Below, one piece after another: positions 6,621 to 16,329 of a DNA stretch of 64,000 nucleotides. The stretch is from an uncultured Porphyromonadaceae bacterium (GTDB lineage: Bacteria > Bacteroidota > Bacteroidia > Bacteroidales > Muribaculaceae). The DNA is taken from assembly GCA_947175425.1 (NCBI GenBank), contig CAMWMR010000004.1:1-64000 (forward strand). The letters are read 5' to 3'. Made by a program: the position numbers and the translations under genes. The first letter of the stretch is position 1. Each line of letters starts with the position of its first letter. Under the pieces are notes generated by a model. The model worked only from the letters and a program-made list of their open reading frames with translations. It was not told the origin of the DNA and did no database searches.

Positions 6621-8276
6621 ATGAAATCAATCAGCTTCAAAAACTTCCGTCGCTTCACTGACTTCTCCGAATTCAAGTTCGGCGACATCACCATACTTGT
6701 CGGAGGCAACAATGCCGGCAAATCAACGCTTGTAAAAGCACTCCTTCTTGTCCTTGATAATCTCAAGACTATGCGCCGTGACTTCAATTCCGGTGAAAAT
6801 ATTTTTGACAGCACATCAAATCCAGAGTTCAGGTTTGATGAGAATACATTTCACGAGTTGAATATCAAGAACTTTAACCGTGCTTTGAATCGTCACTGCT
6901 CTGTTGATGATCGTATCACATTCAACCTATCTGTAGAGCATCCTCTGTCAGATGATACTTATGAGTTCGAGATCATTGTAAGTAAGTATAATAAAAAAGG
7001 AGAAGCTGTAGAATCCAGTGATGACGCTCGTGGACTGATTGACTTTATAAGGGTCAGCAATATAACAAAAGGCATTCAATTTGATTTCTCGTTCTCGAAT
7101 TGGAATGGAGAGGCGCCCTATATGTATGTGCGCATCGTAGATGATGCTGCTAAAGAGATAGAAAGCAGAATCGAGTCACTAAAGCAAGAAAAGGCAGAAC
7201 TTACTCGATACATCAAGGAAATCGAGCCTCGACTCAACGAGATGACTGTTTTGGAGCCAGACATTATTGGAAAGCTCAATGACCGTAAAGCGAGTCTCAA
7301 AAAGATTGATATGGTTCTAAAAGAAGCTTTGGCTGATAAATCTAAGGCTAAAGATGTTGAGGCTAAAATACCATTTGCGCCGACTCTTGATCAATCATCA
7401 AGATACTTGATTCTTGACCTTATCAAGGATATAATCAGCTATGCCGGCTATTCATCTACAGAGAAAAAGGGCTCAAAGGCATATAACGCCGAGGTCAGGA
7501 TTAAAGAGCTTCTGACTGCATATCGTTCAAAAATGCAGGAAGTTTCTGATGACATACGCTATCTCCTAGATTTCTTCGGAGTCGATTACATTCAGGCTCA
7601 TGGCGTTACTCAGAAAACATTGTTCTCCACCTCAGACAATACAGACCATATAGCCAAAACAGTAAAGGAGTTCATGCAATCACGAGCTTGGCGAAATCAG
7701 CAGATTCGTCAGTTTATCCGTGATTGGATAAAAAGATTTAAGATCGGATATGATTTTAAGATTAAAGACGAGGATGGTGAAGCCTTCAAAGTATTTATTC
7801 TTGAATCTTCGGATGATGAGTCCGGGTTCCCTCTGGCAGACCTTGGCATGGGATCTATCCAACTTATGATGCTGCTATTCGCGCTTGCAACATCTATTAA
7901 GCGTAACATCGGGTCTGTTTTTGGAAAGCCGACCGTAGTCATTGAAGAACCAGAACAGAATCTTCATCCTATGGTGCAGAGCCGTCTTGCAGATCTTCTA
8001 TATGATATAAATAGCAAATTCGGGTTGCGCTTTATAATTGAGACTCATTCTGAGTATCTAATCCGTCGTTCACAGGTTTTGGTCGCTGAGCAATGCCAGA
8101 ATGATTCCTCATGGATTGTTAATAATCCGTTTAAAATTTATTACTTCCCTAACGATGGAATACCTTATGATATGGTATATCAAACCAATGGACATTTTGA
8201 AGAGTCCTTTGGCGAGGGTTTCTTTGATGAGGCTGGTAGATGGACCCGTGAGTTAATGCGAAATAAGAGAAGATAA
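6621..8276 (+). CDS. AAA/ABC-type ATPase with coiled-coil insertion, likely defence ATPase
   Basis: This 551-residue ATPase of the AAA_15/OLD-like class has a Walker A motif GGNNAGKST at 28-36. A helical, charged insertion around residues 175-250 (IESLKQEKAELTRYIKEIEP) is probably a coiled coil. A signature-like stretch (LADLGMGSIQLMML) precedes Walker B at 437-446 (VIEEPEQ), and a switch His follows in ETHSEY. No TOPRIM or nuclease domain is seen, so the effector is probably the downstream gene, whose ATG is 2 bp after this stop. ATPase-effector pairs with this ATPase type occur in several phage-defence systems, including PARIS, AbiL and Septu. It does not match one of these clearly. Confidence 0.8.
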   Translation: MKSISFKNFRRFTDFSEFKFGDITILVGGNNAGKSTLVKALLLVLDNLKTMRRDFNSGENIFDSTSNPEFRFDENTFHELNIKNFNRALNRHCSVDDRITFNLSVEHPLSDDTYEFEIIVSKYNKKGEAVESSDDARGLIDFIRVSNITKGIQFDFSFSNWNGEAPYMYVRIVDDAAKEIESRIESLKQEKAELTRYIKEIEPRLNEMTVLEPDIIGKLNDRKASLKKIDMVLKEALADKSKAKDVEAKIPFAPTLDQSSRYLILDLIKDIISYAGYSSTEKKGSKAYNAEVRIKELLTAYRSKMQEVSDDIRYLLDFFGVDYIQAHGVTQKTLFSTSDNTDHIAKTVKEFMQSRAWRNQQIRQFIRDWIKRFKIGYDFKIKDEDGEAFKVFILESSDDESGFPLADLGMGSIQLMMLLFALATSIKRNIGSVFGKPTVVIEEPEQNLHPMVQSRLADLLYDINSKFGLRFIIETHSEYLIRRSQVLVAEQCQNDSSWIVNNPFKIYYFPNDGIPYDMVYQTNGHFEESFGEGFFDEAGRWTRELMRNKRR

Positions 8277-8278
8277 GG

Positions 8279-9343
8279 ATGCTGGCGATATATACAACCG
8301 AGGACATCCTGACTGCTATATATCAAGATCAGGAGCACAAGTATGACGGCTGGTATGAGTTTATCACAAAGGTCCGTCCTACTCTTAATGTTCTTATGAA
8401 GGAAGGAACAGACTACGAAGACAATGATTATAATCCGGTATTCATGTTGGAAAATGGCTATGATATCCAAGTTGAACCGGAATATACAGATGAAGTTGGC
8501 GAGAACTCCTACATCGCTAAAATCGAGAAGACGGAATTGAATTGTGTTACTAACCCATTTGCAATTTTTATTCTCGATGTAGATGAACTAACGGCAAATA
8601 AGATTTCTGACAAATACGGTGTTATTTGTCATGCACTTTCGACAAGTACCAATTCAAATCCAATATTTCAAGAAGGCATAGAGAAAAGTATTGATAGGCA
8701 GGAACCTCGTAATGGTTGGGCGGAATTGTTTACGGGGGGTAACACAACACCATCTAATCATCTAATCTTCATTGACCGTTATTTATTTTCAGACGATAGT
8801 AACGGAATTAAACCAGAGGATGGATTGGATAATGTAGCGGAAGTATTAAACAGGGCTCTCCCAACAAAACTTGGTGTTGATTTCCACATTTTGTTGATAT
8901 TTGACGCAACGGAGATGAGTAAAAACCCCCTGACCTTTAATCAGTTATCAACAAAATTAAATGGCATTAAGAAGAAAATTATACGTCCATACAATATCGT
9001 AATTGAAGCCGTTTCAATAAACCATTCTGACTTTAATTATGATGAAACTCATAACAGAAGAATTCTATCAAATTATTATATAGTTCGTGTTGAACATTCT
9101 TTGAAAGCATTTAGGAATGGAAAAGGACTTTATACCCAAACTATGTGGCTGGATTGGCTTGCATCCAAGGGTATTATCACTCACAAAGCCTCAGATGCAC
9201 CCTCAAAAGCTCTTGTCAAGTACACTAAGGAAACGATAAAGGCTATTGAACAGTTAAAAAAGAAGTTAGGCGAAACCCCATTCTCTCAAAATGGCAACTG
9301 TAATTTGACCATTCATGATATACGACATCGAATTTTACAATAA
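8279..9343 (+). CDS. Unrecognised protein paired with the ATPase
   Basis: This 354-residue protein starts 2 bp after the ATPase stop, so the two are surely co-translated. I do not recognise a family. Visible features are an acidic N-terminal region (DYEDNDYNPVFMLE), two predicted hydrophobic strands ending in Asp (PFAIFILDVDE, NHLIFIDRYLFSDD, DFHILLIFDATE) and a C-terminal block, HNRRILSNYYIVRVEHSLKA. That block resembles, only weakly, PLD-like/MIT_C domains, in which a conserved H-R...G-W/Y pattern precedes a phosphate-binding strand. A final helix is Lys-rich. As ATPase partner it is the candidate effector. Confidence 0.6.
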   Translation: MLAIYTTEDILTAIYQDQEHKYDGWYEFITKVRPTLNVLMKEGTDYEDNDYNPVFMLENGYDIQVEPEYTDEVGENSYIAKIEKTELNCVTNPFAIFILDVDELTANKISDKYGVICHALSTSTNSNPIFQEGIEKSIDRQEPRNGWAELFTGGNTTPSNHLIFIDRYLFSDDSNGIKPEDGLDNVAEVLNRALPTKLGVDFHILLIFDATEMSKNPLTFNQLSTKLNGIKKKIIRPYNIVIEAVSINHSDFNYDETHNRRILSNYYIVRVEHSLKAFRNGKGLYTQTMWLDWLASKGIITHKASDAPSKALVKYTKETIKAIEQLKKKLGETPFSQNGNCNLTIHDIRHRILQ

Positions 9344-9351
9344 GTTTGATT

Positions 9352-9387
9352 GATGCAGAATGACTGCACTGGTTGTTATTAACTGTG
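9352..9387 (+). promoter_or_regulatory. WYL operator/promoter copy 3, upstream of hsdM
   Basis: GATGCAGAATGACTGCAC (9352-9369) is identical to copy 1. After 10 bp it is followed by TAACTGTG (9380-9387), a -7 box with one deviation. It begins 9 bp after the upstream gene and gives hsdM a leader of about 20 nt. Confidence 0.7.
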
Positions 9388-9414
9388 CAAAGTAAAACAG
9401 AAACACCCTCCACA

Positions 9415-11142
9415 ATGATGGAACAGAATAATAAGAGACCCGACATAGGATTTGTGTGGCGCATTACCGACGATGTCTTGCGAGACACATTCAAAAAGAA
9501 CGAGATTGGAGAGGTGATACTTCCCTTTGTGGTAGTACGCCGTATAGACTGTATTCTCGCTCCGGTCAACGTCAAGGTGCGAGCTGCATACGAGAATTTC
9601 AAAGACAAGGTTGCCGATGACAAACTTGACCCGATTCTTCGCAAAGCTACCGGTGGCATGAAGTTCTATAACACCTCACGCCACACTCTGCTGTCGCTTA
9701 CTGACGATGCCAAGAATATAGCCCTAAACTTCGACAACTATCTCAATGGGTTCTCGCCTGAGGTGAAGGAGATTCTGCGTAATTTCCAATTTGACAAAGT
9801 TGTGGCTCGGCTTGTGCGTAACGGTCTTCTTTATCAGATGATACAGGCAGTTGCCGGCCTGGACTTCTCGCCAGAGAAATATGACAATCACGATATGGGC
9901 TATGTTTTTGAGGAACTCATACGCATCTCCAACGAGCAGAGCAACGAAACCGCCGGTGAACACTTCACACCGCGTGATGTAATCCGTCTGATGTCGGCAA
10001 TTCTTTTCACACCCGACCGTGAGAAGCTTAACCGTCGTGGTATAATCCGCACGATATTTGACCCCACTTGCGGTACAGGTGGCATGGTAAACCTCGGCAA
10101 ACAGTTCATCCGAGAAATGTGTGATGCGGACTCGCAACCTGTTATCCAGACATTTGGTCAGGAACTCAACGAACAGTCATACGCTATTGCCAAATCCGAG
10201 GCTCTTATTACCGGCGAAGATGCCCGTAATATTCGGTTGGGTAACTCACTGAGCAACGACCAATTCACGTCTAACCGTTTCCACTACATTATGGCAAATC
10301 CGCCATACGGTGTGACGTGGAAAAAAGATCAGGCTTTTGTACTTAATGAGAGTCTCGACCCCAACGGCCGATTCTCAGCCGGCACTCCTAAAATCTCTGA
10401 TGGACAGTTGCTTTTCCTTCAGCACATGGTCAGCAAGATGGAATCAGACGGGGCTCGTATTGCTGTAGTCACCAATGGCTCGCCCCTCTTTTCCGGTGGC
10501 GCTGGCAGCGGAGAAAGCAACATCCGCAAGTGGCTCATTGAAAATGATTGGCTTGAAGCTATTGTAGCCCTGCCAAAAGATTTGTTCTACAATACAGGTA
10601 TCAATACCTATGTGTGGTTTCTCACAAATGCTAAGTCGCCGGAGCGACGCGGCAAGGTGCAACTCATCAATGCCGTTGACATTTGTCATCCCGCCAAGAA
10701 AAGTCTCGGCAGCAAGCGTAACGACATACTCGAAGATGATGTAAAACGCATTCTCGACCTCTACCTCAATTTTGAGGAGAACGACAATTGCCGTCTTTTC
10801 CCCAACAATTTCTTCGGCAGTTACGAACTTACCGTGTGCCAGCCCAAACGAGACCGTGAAGGCAAAGTAATCGAAAAGCGAGGTAAAAAAGAGGTTGCAA
10901 AGACCGATACCGAGTCGATTGCTATCGGATCCGACTGGAAAGAGTATTTTGCGACCGAGGTTCTCCCGCATATCGACCCCGAATCGTGGGTAGATATAGC
11001 CAAAACTCGCGTAAGCTATGAGATAAATTTTTCGCGCTATTTCTACAAGCATGAGCAACTCCCAGCATCGTCCGAAGTGGCTGACAGCATCCGTACTCGC
11101 GAAAAGAATATTCAATCTCTTATCTTAGACCTTTTCAGCTAA
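9415..11142 (+). CDS. hsdM: Type I restriction-modification DNA methyltransferase HsdM
   Basis: This N6-adenine methyltransferase subunit of a type I restriction-modification complex is 575 residues long, usual for the family. An N-terminal helical HsdM_N region covers about 1-150. GEHFTPRDVI is at 181-190, SAM-binding motif I DPTCGTGGM at 216-224 and catalytic motif IV NPPYG at 295-299. Two adjacent ATGs (9415 and 9418) are possible; upstream codons from 9373 would run through the operator-promoter and are rejected. The stop overlaps the hsdS start (TAATG). Confidence 0.96.
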   Translation: MMEQNNKRPDIGFVWRITDDVLRDTFKKNEIGEVILPFVVVRRIDCILAPVNVKVRAAYENFKDKVADDKLDPILRKATGGMKFYNTSRHTLLSLTDDAKNIALNFDNYLNGFSPEVKEILRNFQFDKVVARLVRNGLLYQMIQAVAGLDFSPEKYDNHDMGYVFEELIRISNEQSNETAGEHFTPRDVIRLMSAILFTPDREKLNRRGIIRTIFDPTCGTGGMVNLGKQFIREMCDADSQPVIQTFGQELNEQSYAIAKSEALITGEDARNIRLGNSLSNDQFTSNRFHYIMANPPYGVTWKKDQAFVLNESLDPNGRFSAGTPKISDGQLLFLQHMVSKMESDGARIAVVTNGSPLFSGGAGSGESNIRKWLIENDWLEAIVALPKDLFYNTGINTYVWFLTNAKSPERRGKVQLINAVDICHPAKKSLGSKRNDILEDDVKRILDLYLNFEENDNCRLFPNNFFGSYELTVCQPKRDREGKVIEKRGKKEVAKTDTESIAIGSDWKEYFATEVLPHIDPESWVDIAKTRVSYEINFSRYFYKHEQLPASSEVADSIRTREKNIQSLILDLFS

Positions 11143-12428
11143 TGAAAGCTTATCCTGAATATAAAACCTCCGGCATTGACTGGCTCGGCAATGTTCCAAG
11201 TCATTGGGAAGGGTCTCGCTTTAAATATTTTCTTGATCAAATTACAACCCCTTCAATATCAACTCACAAAGTAGCACTGGAAAATATTGAGAGTGCTACT
11301 GGCCGATATATTGAAACGTCATCTGAATTTGACGGAAATGGAATAGGTTTTATAGTTGGGGATATTCTTTATGGAAAACTACGCCCATATCTTCAAAAGG
11401 TATGGTTAGCAGAATTTGATGGAAATGCTATAGGAGACTTTTTTGTTTATAGGCCTCTTAATAATGCCACAAGTGAGTTTATAAAATGGCTTTTACTCTC
11501 TGACTCTTTTACAAGAATTGCAAATCAATCAACTGAAGGAGCAAAGATGCCAAGGGTCTCAAACGATTTTATAAGGAATTTGTCGTTCTATTTGCCTCCT
11601 ATTGAGGAACAGATGGCAATTGCGAGATACTTGGACGAGGTAACTGCTAATATTAACTCTCTGATGGATGAGAAGCAGGCGCAGGTTGAAGATTTACGTA
11701 AATATCGTTCATCGGTAATAACCGAGATCGTAACTCGCGGTCTTAACCCTGACGTATCACTTCGACCTTCTGGTATCGACTGGCTTGGCGATATTCCTGA
11801 ACACTGGAATGATACAAAATTAAAATATTTGGCAACTAAAGTAGGAAGTGGTGTAACTCCTCGGGGCGGATCTGAGGTTTACTCTGATTCCGGTATACTT
11901 TTCTTACGTAGCCAAAATATATATGATGACGGATTACATTTAGATGACCCGAAATACATATCTGCAGAAATCGATGAAGATATGTCAAATTCAAGGGTAT
12001 TTAAGAATGATCTGTTGTTAAATATAACCGGGGCTTCAATAGGTCGATGCTGCCTTTATAACTTAGCAGAATCTGCAAATGTCAATCAGCATGTCTGCAT
12101 TGTAAGGGTAATGGAAAAGATTAGTCCATTATACTTGAAATTAGTTATAAACTCAAGAATCGGTCAAACGCAAATTGCTCTTTATCAAACGGGTGGCAAT
12201 AGAGAAGGTCTGAATTATGAACAACTTAGAAATTTCTATATCCCTCTGCCTCCTCTTTCAGAGCAACTACAGATAGCCGACTATCTTGACGAGAAGACAG
12301 CTAAGATAGATACTTTGATTGAAGAATTGGAGGCTCAACTTAGCGATTTGGCTACATATAAGCAGGCTGTTATTACTGAAGCCGTCACCGGAAAGGTGGA
12401 TGTGCGTGACTGGACTCCTAAAAGCTGA
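11142..12428 (+). CDS. hsdS: Type I restriction-modification specificity subunit HsdS
   Basis: This 428-residue protein has the usual two target-recognition domains in tandem. Each begins with the same block (SGIDWLGNVPSHW near residue 9, SGIDWLGDIPEHW near 208). Each is followed by a conserved helical spacer (EEQMAIARYLDEVTANINSL and SEQLQIADYLDEKTAKIDTL). The second TRD carries GSGVTPRGGSEVY. It decides the DNA sequence methylated and cut by the complex. The recognised site cannot be read from the protein by eye. It is translationally coupled to hsdM. No second hsdS or recombinase for TRD shuffling is seen beside it. Confidence 0.95.
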   Translation: MKAYPEYKTSGIDWLGNVPSHWEGSRFKYFLDQITTPSISTHKVALENIESATGRYIETSSEFDGNGIGFIVGDILYGKLRPYLQKVWLAEFDGNAIGDFFVYRPLNNATSEFIKWLLLSDSFTRIANQSTEGAKMPRVSNDFIRNLSFYLPPIEEQMAIARYLDEVTANINSLMDEKQAQVEDLRKYRSSVITEIVTRGLNPDVSLRPSGIDWLGDIPEHWNDTKLKYLATKVGSGVTPRGGSEVYSDSGILFLRSQNIYDDGLHLDDPKYISAEIDEDMSNSRVFKNDLLLNITGASIGRCCLYNLAESANVNQHVCIVRVMEKISPLYLKLVINSRIGQTQIALYQTGGNREGLNYEQLRNFYIPLPPLSEQLQIADYLDEKTAKIDTLIEELEAQLSDLATYKQAVITEAVTGKVDVRDWTPKS

Positions 12429-12433
12429 AAACT

Positions 12434-15400
12434 ATGGCAAAACCAGACGAAAAATATATGGAGGAGCATATTGAAAAGTTCCTCACCTCGCAGGAGGTTA
12501 AACCTCTCACCGGCTCGGAAGGTAATGTTGCCGCCGAGCCTCCGGTGCATTATGGCAGTCCCCAAACCGAGTACCGCTCATTGCCAAACACGATGTATAA
12601 TGCCAAGCTTGCGCTTGTGCCTGAAGAGATAGCTGCGTTTGTCAGCACTACTCAGCCAAAGCAGTGGAACCTGCTTGTGAAGCGTTGTGGCACAGAGGAA
12701 AAGGCGATGATGACTCTGGCGGAGCGTGTAAGCAAAGAAATAGACCAGCATGGTATAATCAAAGTGCTTAGAGAGATTGAGGTCTCGACAATGGAAGGGC
12801 CTAAATTCACGATGATGTACCCCCGTCCGGTCAATGACAAAACCCCGGAACATCTGATTCTATACTCTCTCAATCGTCTGGGTGTGATGCGTCAGCTGCA
12901 TTACTCTCTAAAGGATCTGTCTCTTAGCATTGATATGGGTATATTCCTAAACGGTCTGCCCATCATGACCCTCGAATTAAAAAACGAGTTAACAGGTCAA
13001 TGCCATCATAATGCCGTAAAGCAATATATGATGGATCGCGATGTGAAGGGCGAGAAGCTATTGGAGTTCAAGCGTTGTCTGGTACACTTTGCAGTTGGGA
13101 CAGAGCAGGTGTTCATGACCACGAAACTCGACGGCGAAAAGACGTATTTTATGCCATACAACAAGACTTTCGCTAACATCGGAGTGGTAAGCGACGGTTA
13201 CCGCACCGACTATCTGTGGAAGGATGTGTTGCGTCGTGATTCAGTTATAGACCTTGTAAGCCATTATGTCAATCTCCACACCGAAAAGAAGAAGGTCTAT
13301 GACAAGAAAACCGGGCAACTGAAAGAGGAAGAATCAACCGCACTTATATTCCCTCGCTGGCATCAGCGTCGAGCAGTAAAGAAACTTCTGAAAGATATAA
13401 TCGAGCAGGGCGCAGGTCACAACTACCTGATACAGCACTCGGCTGGTTCGGGCAAAAGTCATACTATCACATGGCTTGCATATCGTCTGAGCAGTCTGCA
13501 TCAGCATTACACTGATGAAAAGGCACTTTTTGACAGCGTTATAGTAGTCAACGACCGCGTGGCTCTTGACTCGCAGATGCAGCGCAACTTCAAGCAGTTT
13601 GAGCAGACGGCTGGTGAAGTATGCTATATCGACGATAAATGCACCTCGCAAGACCTAAAAACGGCAATTGAGAAACGTCGTCGCATCATTGTGACCACAT
13701 TGCAGAAGTTCCCGGTCATTTCAGAGGAAATCACCAAGTATAAAGACCGCAAGTATGCAGTTATCATCGACGAGGCTCATTCAAGTCAGTCAGGACAATC
13801 GGCGCGTCAGATGCGTAAGGCGCTTTCGTTTGAAGAAGCGGAAGCCGCTGATGAAGCCGCAGCAGCCGGTGAGGGTGATGAAGTAGATAATCTTGCCCAC
13901 CGCATAGAGGCAGACCTTGCTTCTACGGGTCCGCACAGCAACATCTCGTTCTTTGCCTTTACAGCGACTCCAAAGCCTAAGACGATAGAGATATTCTGCG
14001 AACGTGAATATGGCACGAAAGAGCCGTTTGACCTCTATTCAATGGAGGATGCCATAAACGAGGGATTCATTCTTAACCCGTTGGAAAATGTAATGTCGTT
14101 CAAACGGTATTACAAGTTGATGCGAAACAATGATGTTCCCGACAATGAGCATGACCGTAAAAAGACGATGGCTTTGTTGGGAAGCTATGTAGATATTCAT
14201 CCAACTGCCATAGAGCGTAAAAGCCGCATTATGGTAGAGCACTTCGCGTCGCAGACCGCAAAAGAGATTGACGGCGAGGCCAGAGCAATGCTCGTGACCC
14301 GCTCTCGCCTCCATGCCGTGCGTTATAAATTGGAGTTTGACCGTATAATGCAAGAAATGCGCTTGCCTTATAAGGCGTTGGTCGCTTTTTCCGGGACTGT
14401 CAAGGATGGCGATATTGAGTACACCGAGCAATCAATGAATAATTTACCGGGCAAAACGAGCATTCCTGACGCACTCAAACTGCCACAATATCGTATGCTC
14501 ATAGTTGCCAACAAATATCAGACAGGCTTCGACGAGCCGTTGATGCACACCATGTTCGTTGACAAGAAACTTGGCGGTACATCGACTGTGCAGACATTGA
14601 GCCGTCTCAATCGACGTTGCGGTAAAAAGAAAACCTCTACGATGGTGCTCGACTTTGTCAACGACCCTGATGACTTGCGGGAAGACTTCATGCGTTTCTA
14701 TGGCAAAAACTATATGCCGGAAGAGAAGGAGACAGATGCGGACTCTTTGCTTCAGCTGAAGAGTAAAATCCTTTATGACGACAACTATACCGGAATAATT
14801 ACCTCTACCGATCTCGATGAGTTTGCCGCTGTACGCTGGGGTGAGAACTGGGAGGAAGAGAAAGAAAAAGTATATCCGATACTTGACCGTGTGGTTGACC
14901 GTGCAAAGCAATTATCTCGTGACCCCAAAGACTTGTATCTGGAATTCCGTAAAGATTGCCAAAGTTATAAATCGTTGTTTAATCTGTTAAGCCAGATTAA
15001 GAGGTTCTATGACCCTGAGCTGCTCAAACTTTATGAGTTCATAAGCCTTCTGGTAATGAAACTCCGCATTGAAAATGCCCAGATGACAGAGGCTGAAAAG
15101 CGAGAGATTTTTGATGGCACATTGCTTGACAGCTACAAAGTGAAGTTTGACGGCATAAAGAAAATAGCCCTCGAACACAATGATAGCGAGGAACAGGGAA
15201 TGGGTGCAGGACGTGCCACAGCACAACCACAAGAGGATAATGAATATCTATCGATCATCATCAAAACGCTCAATGACACATTTGGCGTTGACCTTACCGA
15301 AGAGGACAAGGTTGACCTCCAGCGTCTGCGCGACCGACTTACAAGCAATGAGGAATTGCTTGAATTTTTCAATCCTGACAATTCTCGCGACAATATTAGA

Positions 15401-15556
15401 GAGCGTTTCAATGAAGAGGTTGACAACGAATTGCTGGAGTTTATCAATTCCAAACTGGAACTATACAATAAGCTGACAGAGGACCGTGTAAACACACTCT
15501 TCAAGCAGCTATGGTTTAATGAACTGTACGATGCCCGCGTCCGTGGTATAAGATGA
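12434..15556 (+). CDS. hsdR: Type I restriction endonuclease HsdR
   Basis: This 1,040-residue motor/nuclease subunit has an N-terminal PD-ExK nuclease segment (MGIFLNGLPIMTLELKN, about residues 167-185). Superfamily 2 helicase motifs follow: Walker A SAGSGKS at 336-342, DEAH at 446-449 and TATP near 515. The C-terminal helicase lobe contains VANKYQTGFDEP and TVQTLSRLNR. A helical C-terminus probably contacts HsdM/HsdS. Its start lies 5 bp after hsdS, and its stop overlaps the next ATG in ATGA. The length and motifs look complete, so the set M-S-R appears functional. Confidence 0.95.
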   Translation: MAKPDEKYMEEHIEKFLTSQEVKPLTGSEGNVAAEPPVHYGSPQTEYRSLPNTMYNAKLALVPEEIAAFVSTTQPKQWNLLVKRCGTEEKAMMTLAERVSKEIDQHGIIKVLREIEVSTMEGPKFTMMYPRPVNDKTPEHLILYSLNRLGVMRQLHYSLKDLSLSIDMGIFLNGLPIMTLELKNELTGQCHHNAVKQYMMDRDVKGEKLLEFKRCLVHFAVGTEQVFMTTKLDGEKTYFMPYNKTFANIGVVSDGYRTDYLWKDVLRRDSVIDLVSHYVNLHTEKKKVYDKKTGQLKEEESTALIFPRWHQRRAVKKLLKDIIEQGAGHNYLIQHSAGSGKSHTITWLAYRLSSLHQHYTDEKALFDSVIVVNDRVALDSQMQRNFKQFEQTAGEVCYIDDKCTSQDLKTAIEKRRRIIVTTLQKFPVISEEITKYKDRKYAVIIDEAHSSQSGQSARQMRKALSFEEAEAADEAAAAGEGDEVDNLAHRIEADLASTGPHSNISFFAFTATPKPKTIEIFCEREYGTKEPFDLYSMEDAINEGFILNPLENVMSFKRYYKLMRNNDVPDNEHDRKKTMALLGSYVDIHPTAIERKSRIMVEHFASQTAKEIDGEARAMLVTRSRLHAVRYKLEFDRIMQEMRLPYKALVAFSGTVKDGDIEYTEQSMNNLPGKTSIPDALKLPQYRMLIVANKYQTGFDEPLMHTMFVDKKLGGTSTVQTLSRLNRRCGKKKTSTMVLDFVNDPDDLREDFMRFYGKNYMPEEKETDADSLLQLKSKILYDDNYTGIITSTDLDEFAAVRWGENWEEEKEKVYPILDRVVDRAKQLSRDPKDLYLEFRKDCQSYKSLFNLLSQIKRFYDPELLKLYEFISLLVMKLRIENAQMTEAEKREIFDGTLLDSYKVKFDGIKKIALEHNDSEEQGMGAGRATAQPQEDNEYLSIIIKTLNDTFGVDLTEEDKVDLQRLRDRLTSNEELLEFFNPDNSRDNIRERFNEEVDNELLEFINSKLELYNKLTEDRVNTLFKQLWFNELYDARVRGIR

Positions 15557-16323
15557 TTATGATCGAAAACGAACGTTATACGGAACGAGTTAGGGTCGCT
15601 TTTGAAAACTTTCTCGTCTCCCAATTTATAGAGTATAAGCCGTTCTCTATAACTGATGACCGTATTATAGCCGATGCAAAAGACCGTTCAATTATAAATT
15701 ATGATGGAGGTCTTTTACAATGGATGCAAAGTTTTGTATCCATTATGACAGTTGAAGGATCAGCAGATATGGAGTATAATGGAAATAAATTTAAGCAACT
15801 AATCTTAAAGGCGTCTGATGGTAACTTGATGCGGGTCAATTACTCGGACTTCCAGTATTACACTTCGTTCTATAAAGGAAGAGAAAATTCCACTCAATTC
15901 GGATACGATTATGATGACTCCAATTCTCGATATATCAATCTTCTTGATGGCAAACTGATTGACCCAGATTTGCTTGCTGCTAATGTGGGAGCGCAAATTT
16001 TAATGGGGTATAGATTCAATACCGTCAACAGATATGGGAAATTGAGGACGTGCTATAGATTTTACTCGTTAAGCGGTACCACCGAATTAGATGCTAAGAA
16101 AATCCGGGATCAAATTCTACGGGCTCAAGCGCTCTCGTTGCTGATTGCGGCAAAATATCCGGTTCTTTGTCTGCCATCGTACAATAGAGAAAACTTACAT
16201 CCTTATATGTACGATATAACCAAAGAGATAGGTACTCAATATGCCACAAGAATAAGGACTAAACTCCGCGAAATTGAACAGGTGCTTAGGGAGCACGGTC
16301 TTACTTATGAATATAGCATTTAA
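15553..16323 (+). CDS. Unrecognised protein coupled to hsdR
   Basis: This 256-residue protein starts within the hsdR stop codon (ATGA), so it belongs to the same operon. I do not recognise a family. It is soluble with no signal peptide or membrane segment. The middle is rich in Tyr, Asp and Asn (SDFQYYTSFYKGRENSTQFG). The C-terminal third is helical (TRIRTKLREIEQVLREHG). It ends 6 bp before the NERD helicase gene, so it is likely a partner of that helicase or an accessory of the restriction system. Confidence 0.65.
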   Translation: MIMIENERYTERVRVAFENFLVSQFIEYKPFSITDDRIIADAKDRSIINYDGGLLQWMQSFVSIMTVEGSADMEYNGNKFKQLILKASDGNLMRVNYSDFQYYTSFYKGRENSTQFGYDYDDSNSRYINLLDGKLIDPDLLAANVGAQILMGYRFNTVNRYGKLRTCYRFYSLSGTTELDAKKIRDQILRAQALSLLIAAKYPVLCLPSYNRENLHPYMYDITKEIGTQYATRIRTKLREIEQVLREHGLTYEYSI

Positions 16324-16329
16324 GTAGAT

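Noticed and set aside
11142..12428. Phase-variable (shuffling) HsdS locus
   Set aside because: There is no second hsdS, no inverted TRD copies and no dedicated recombinase next to it. The only integrase is the element's own, 9 kb away.
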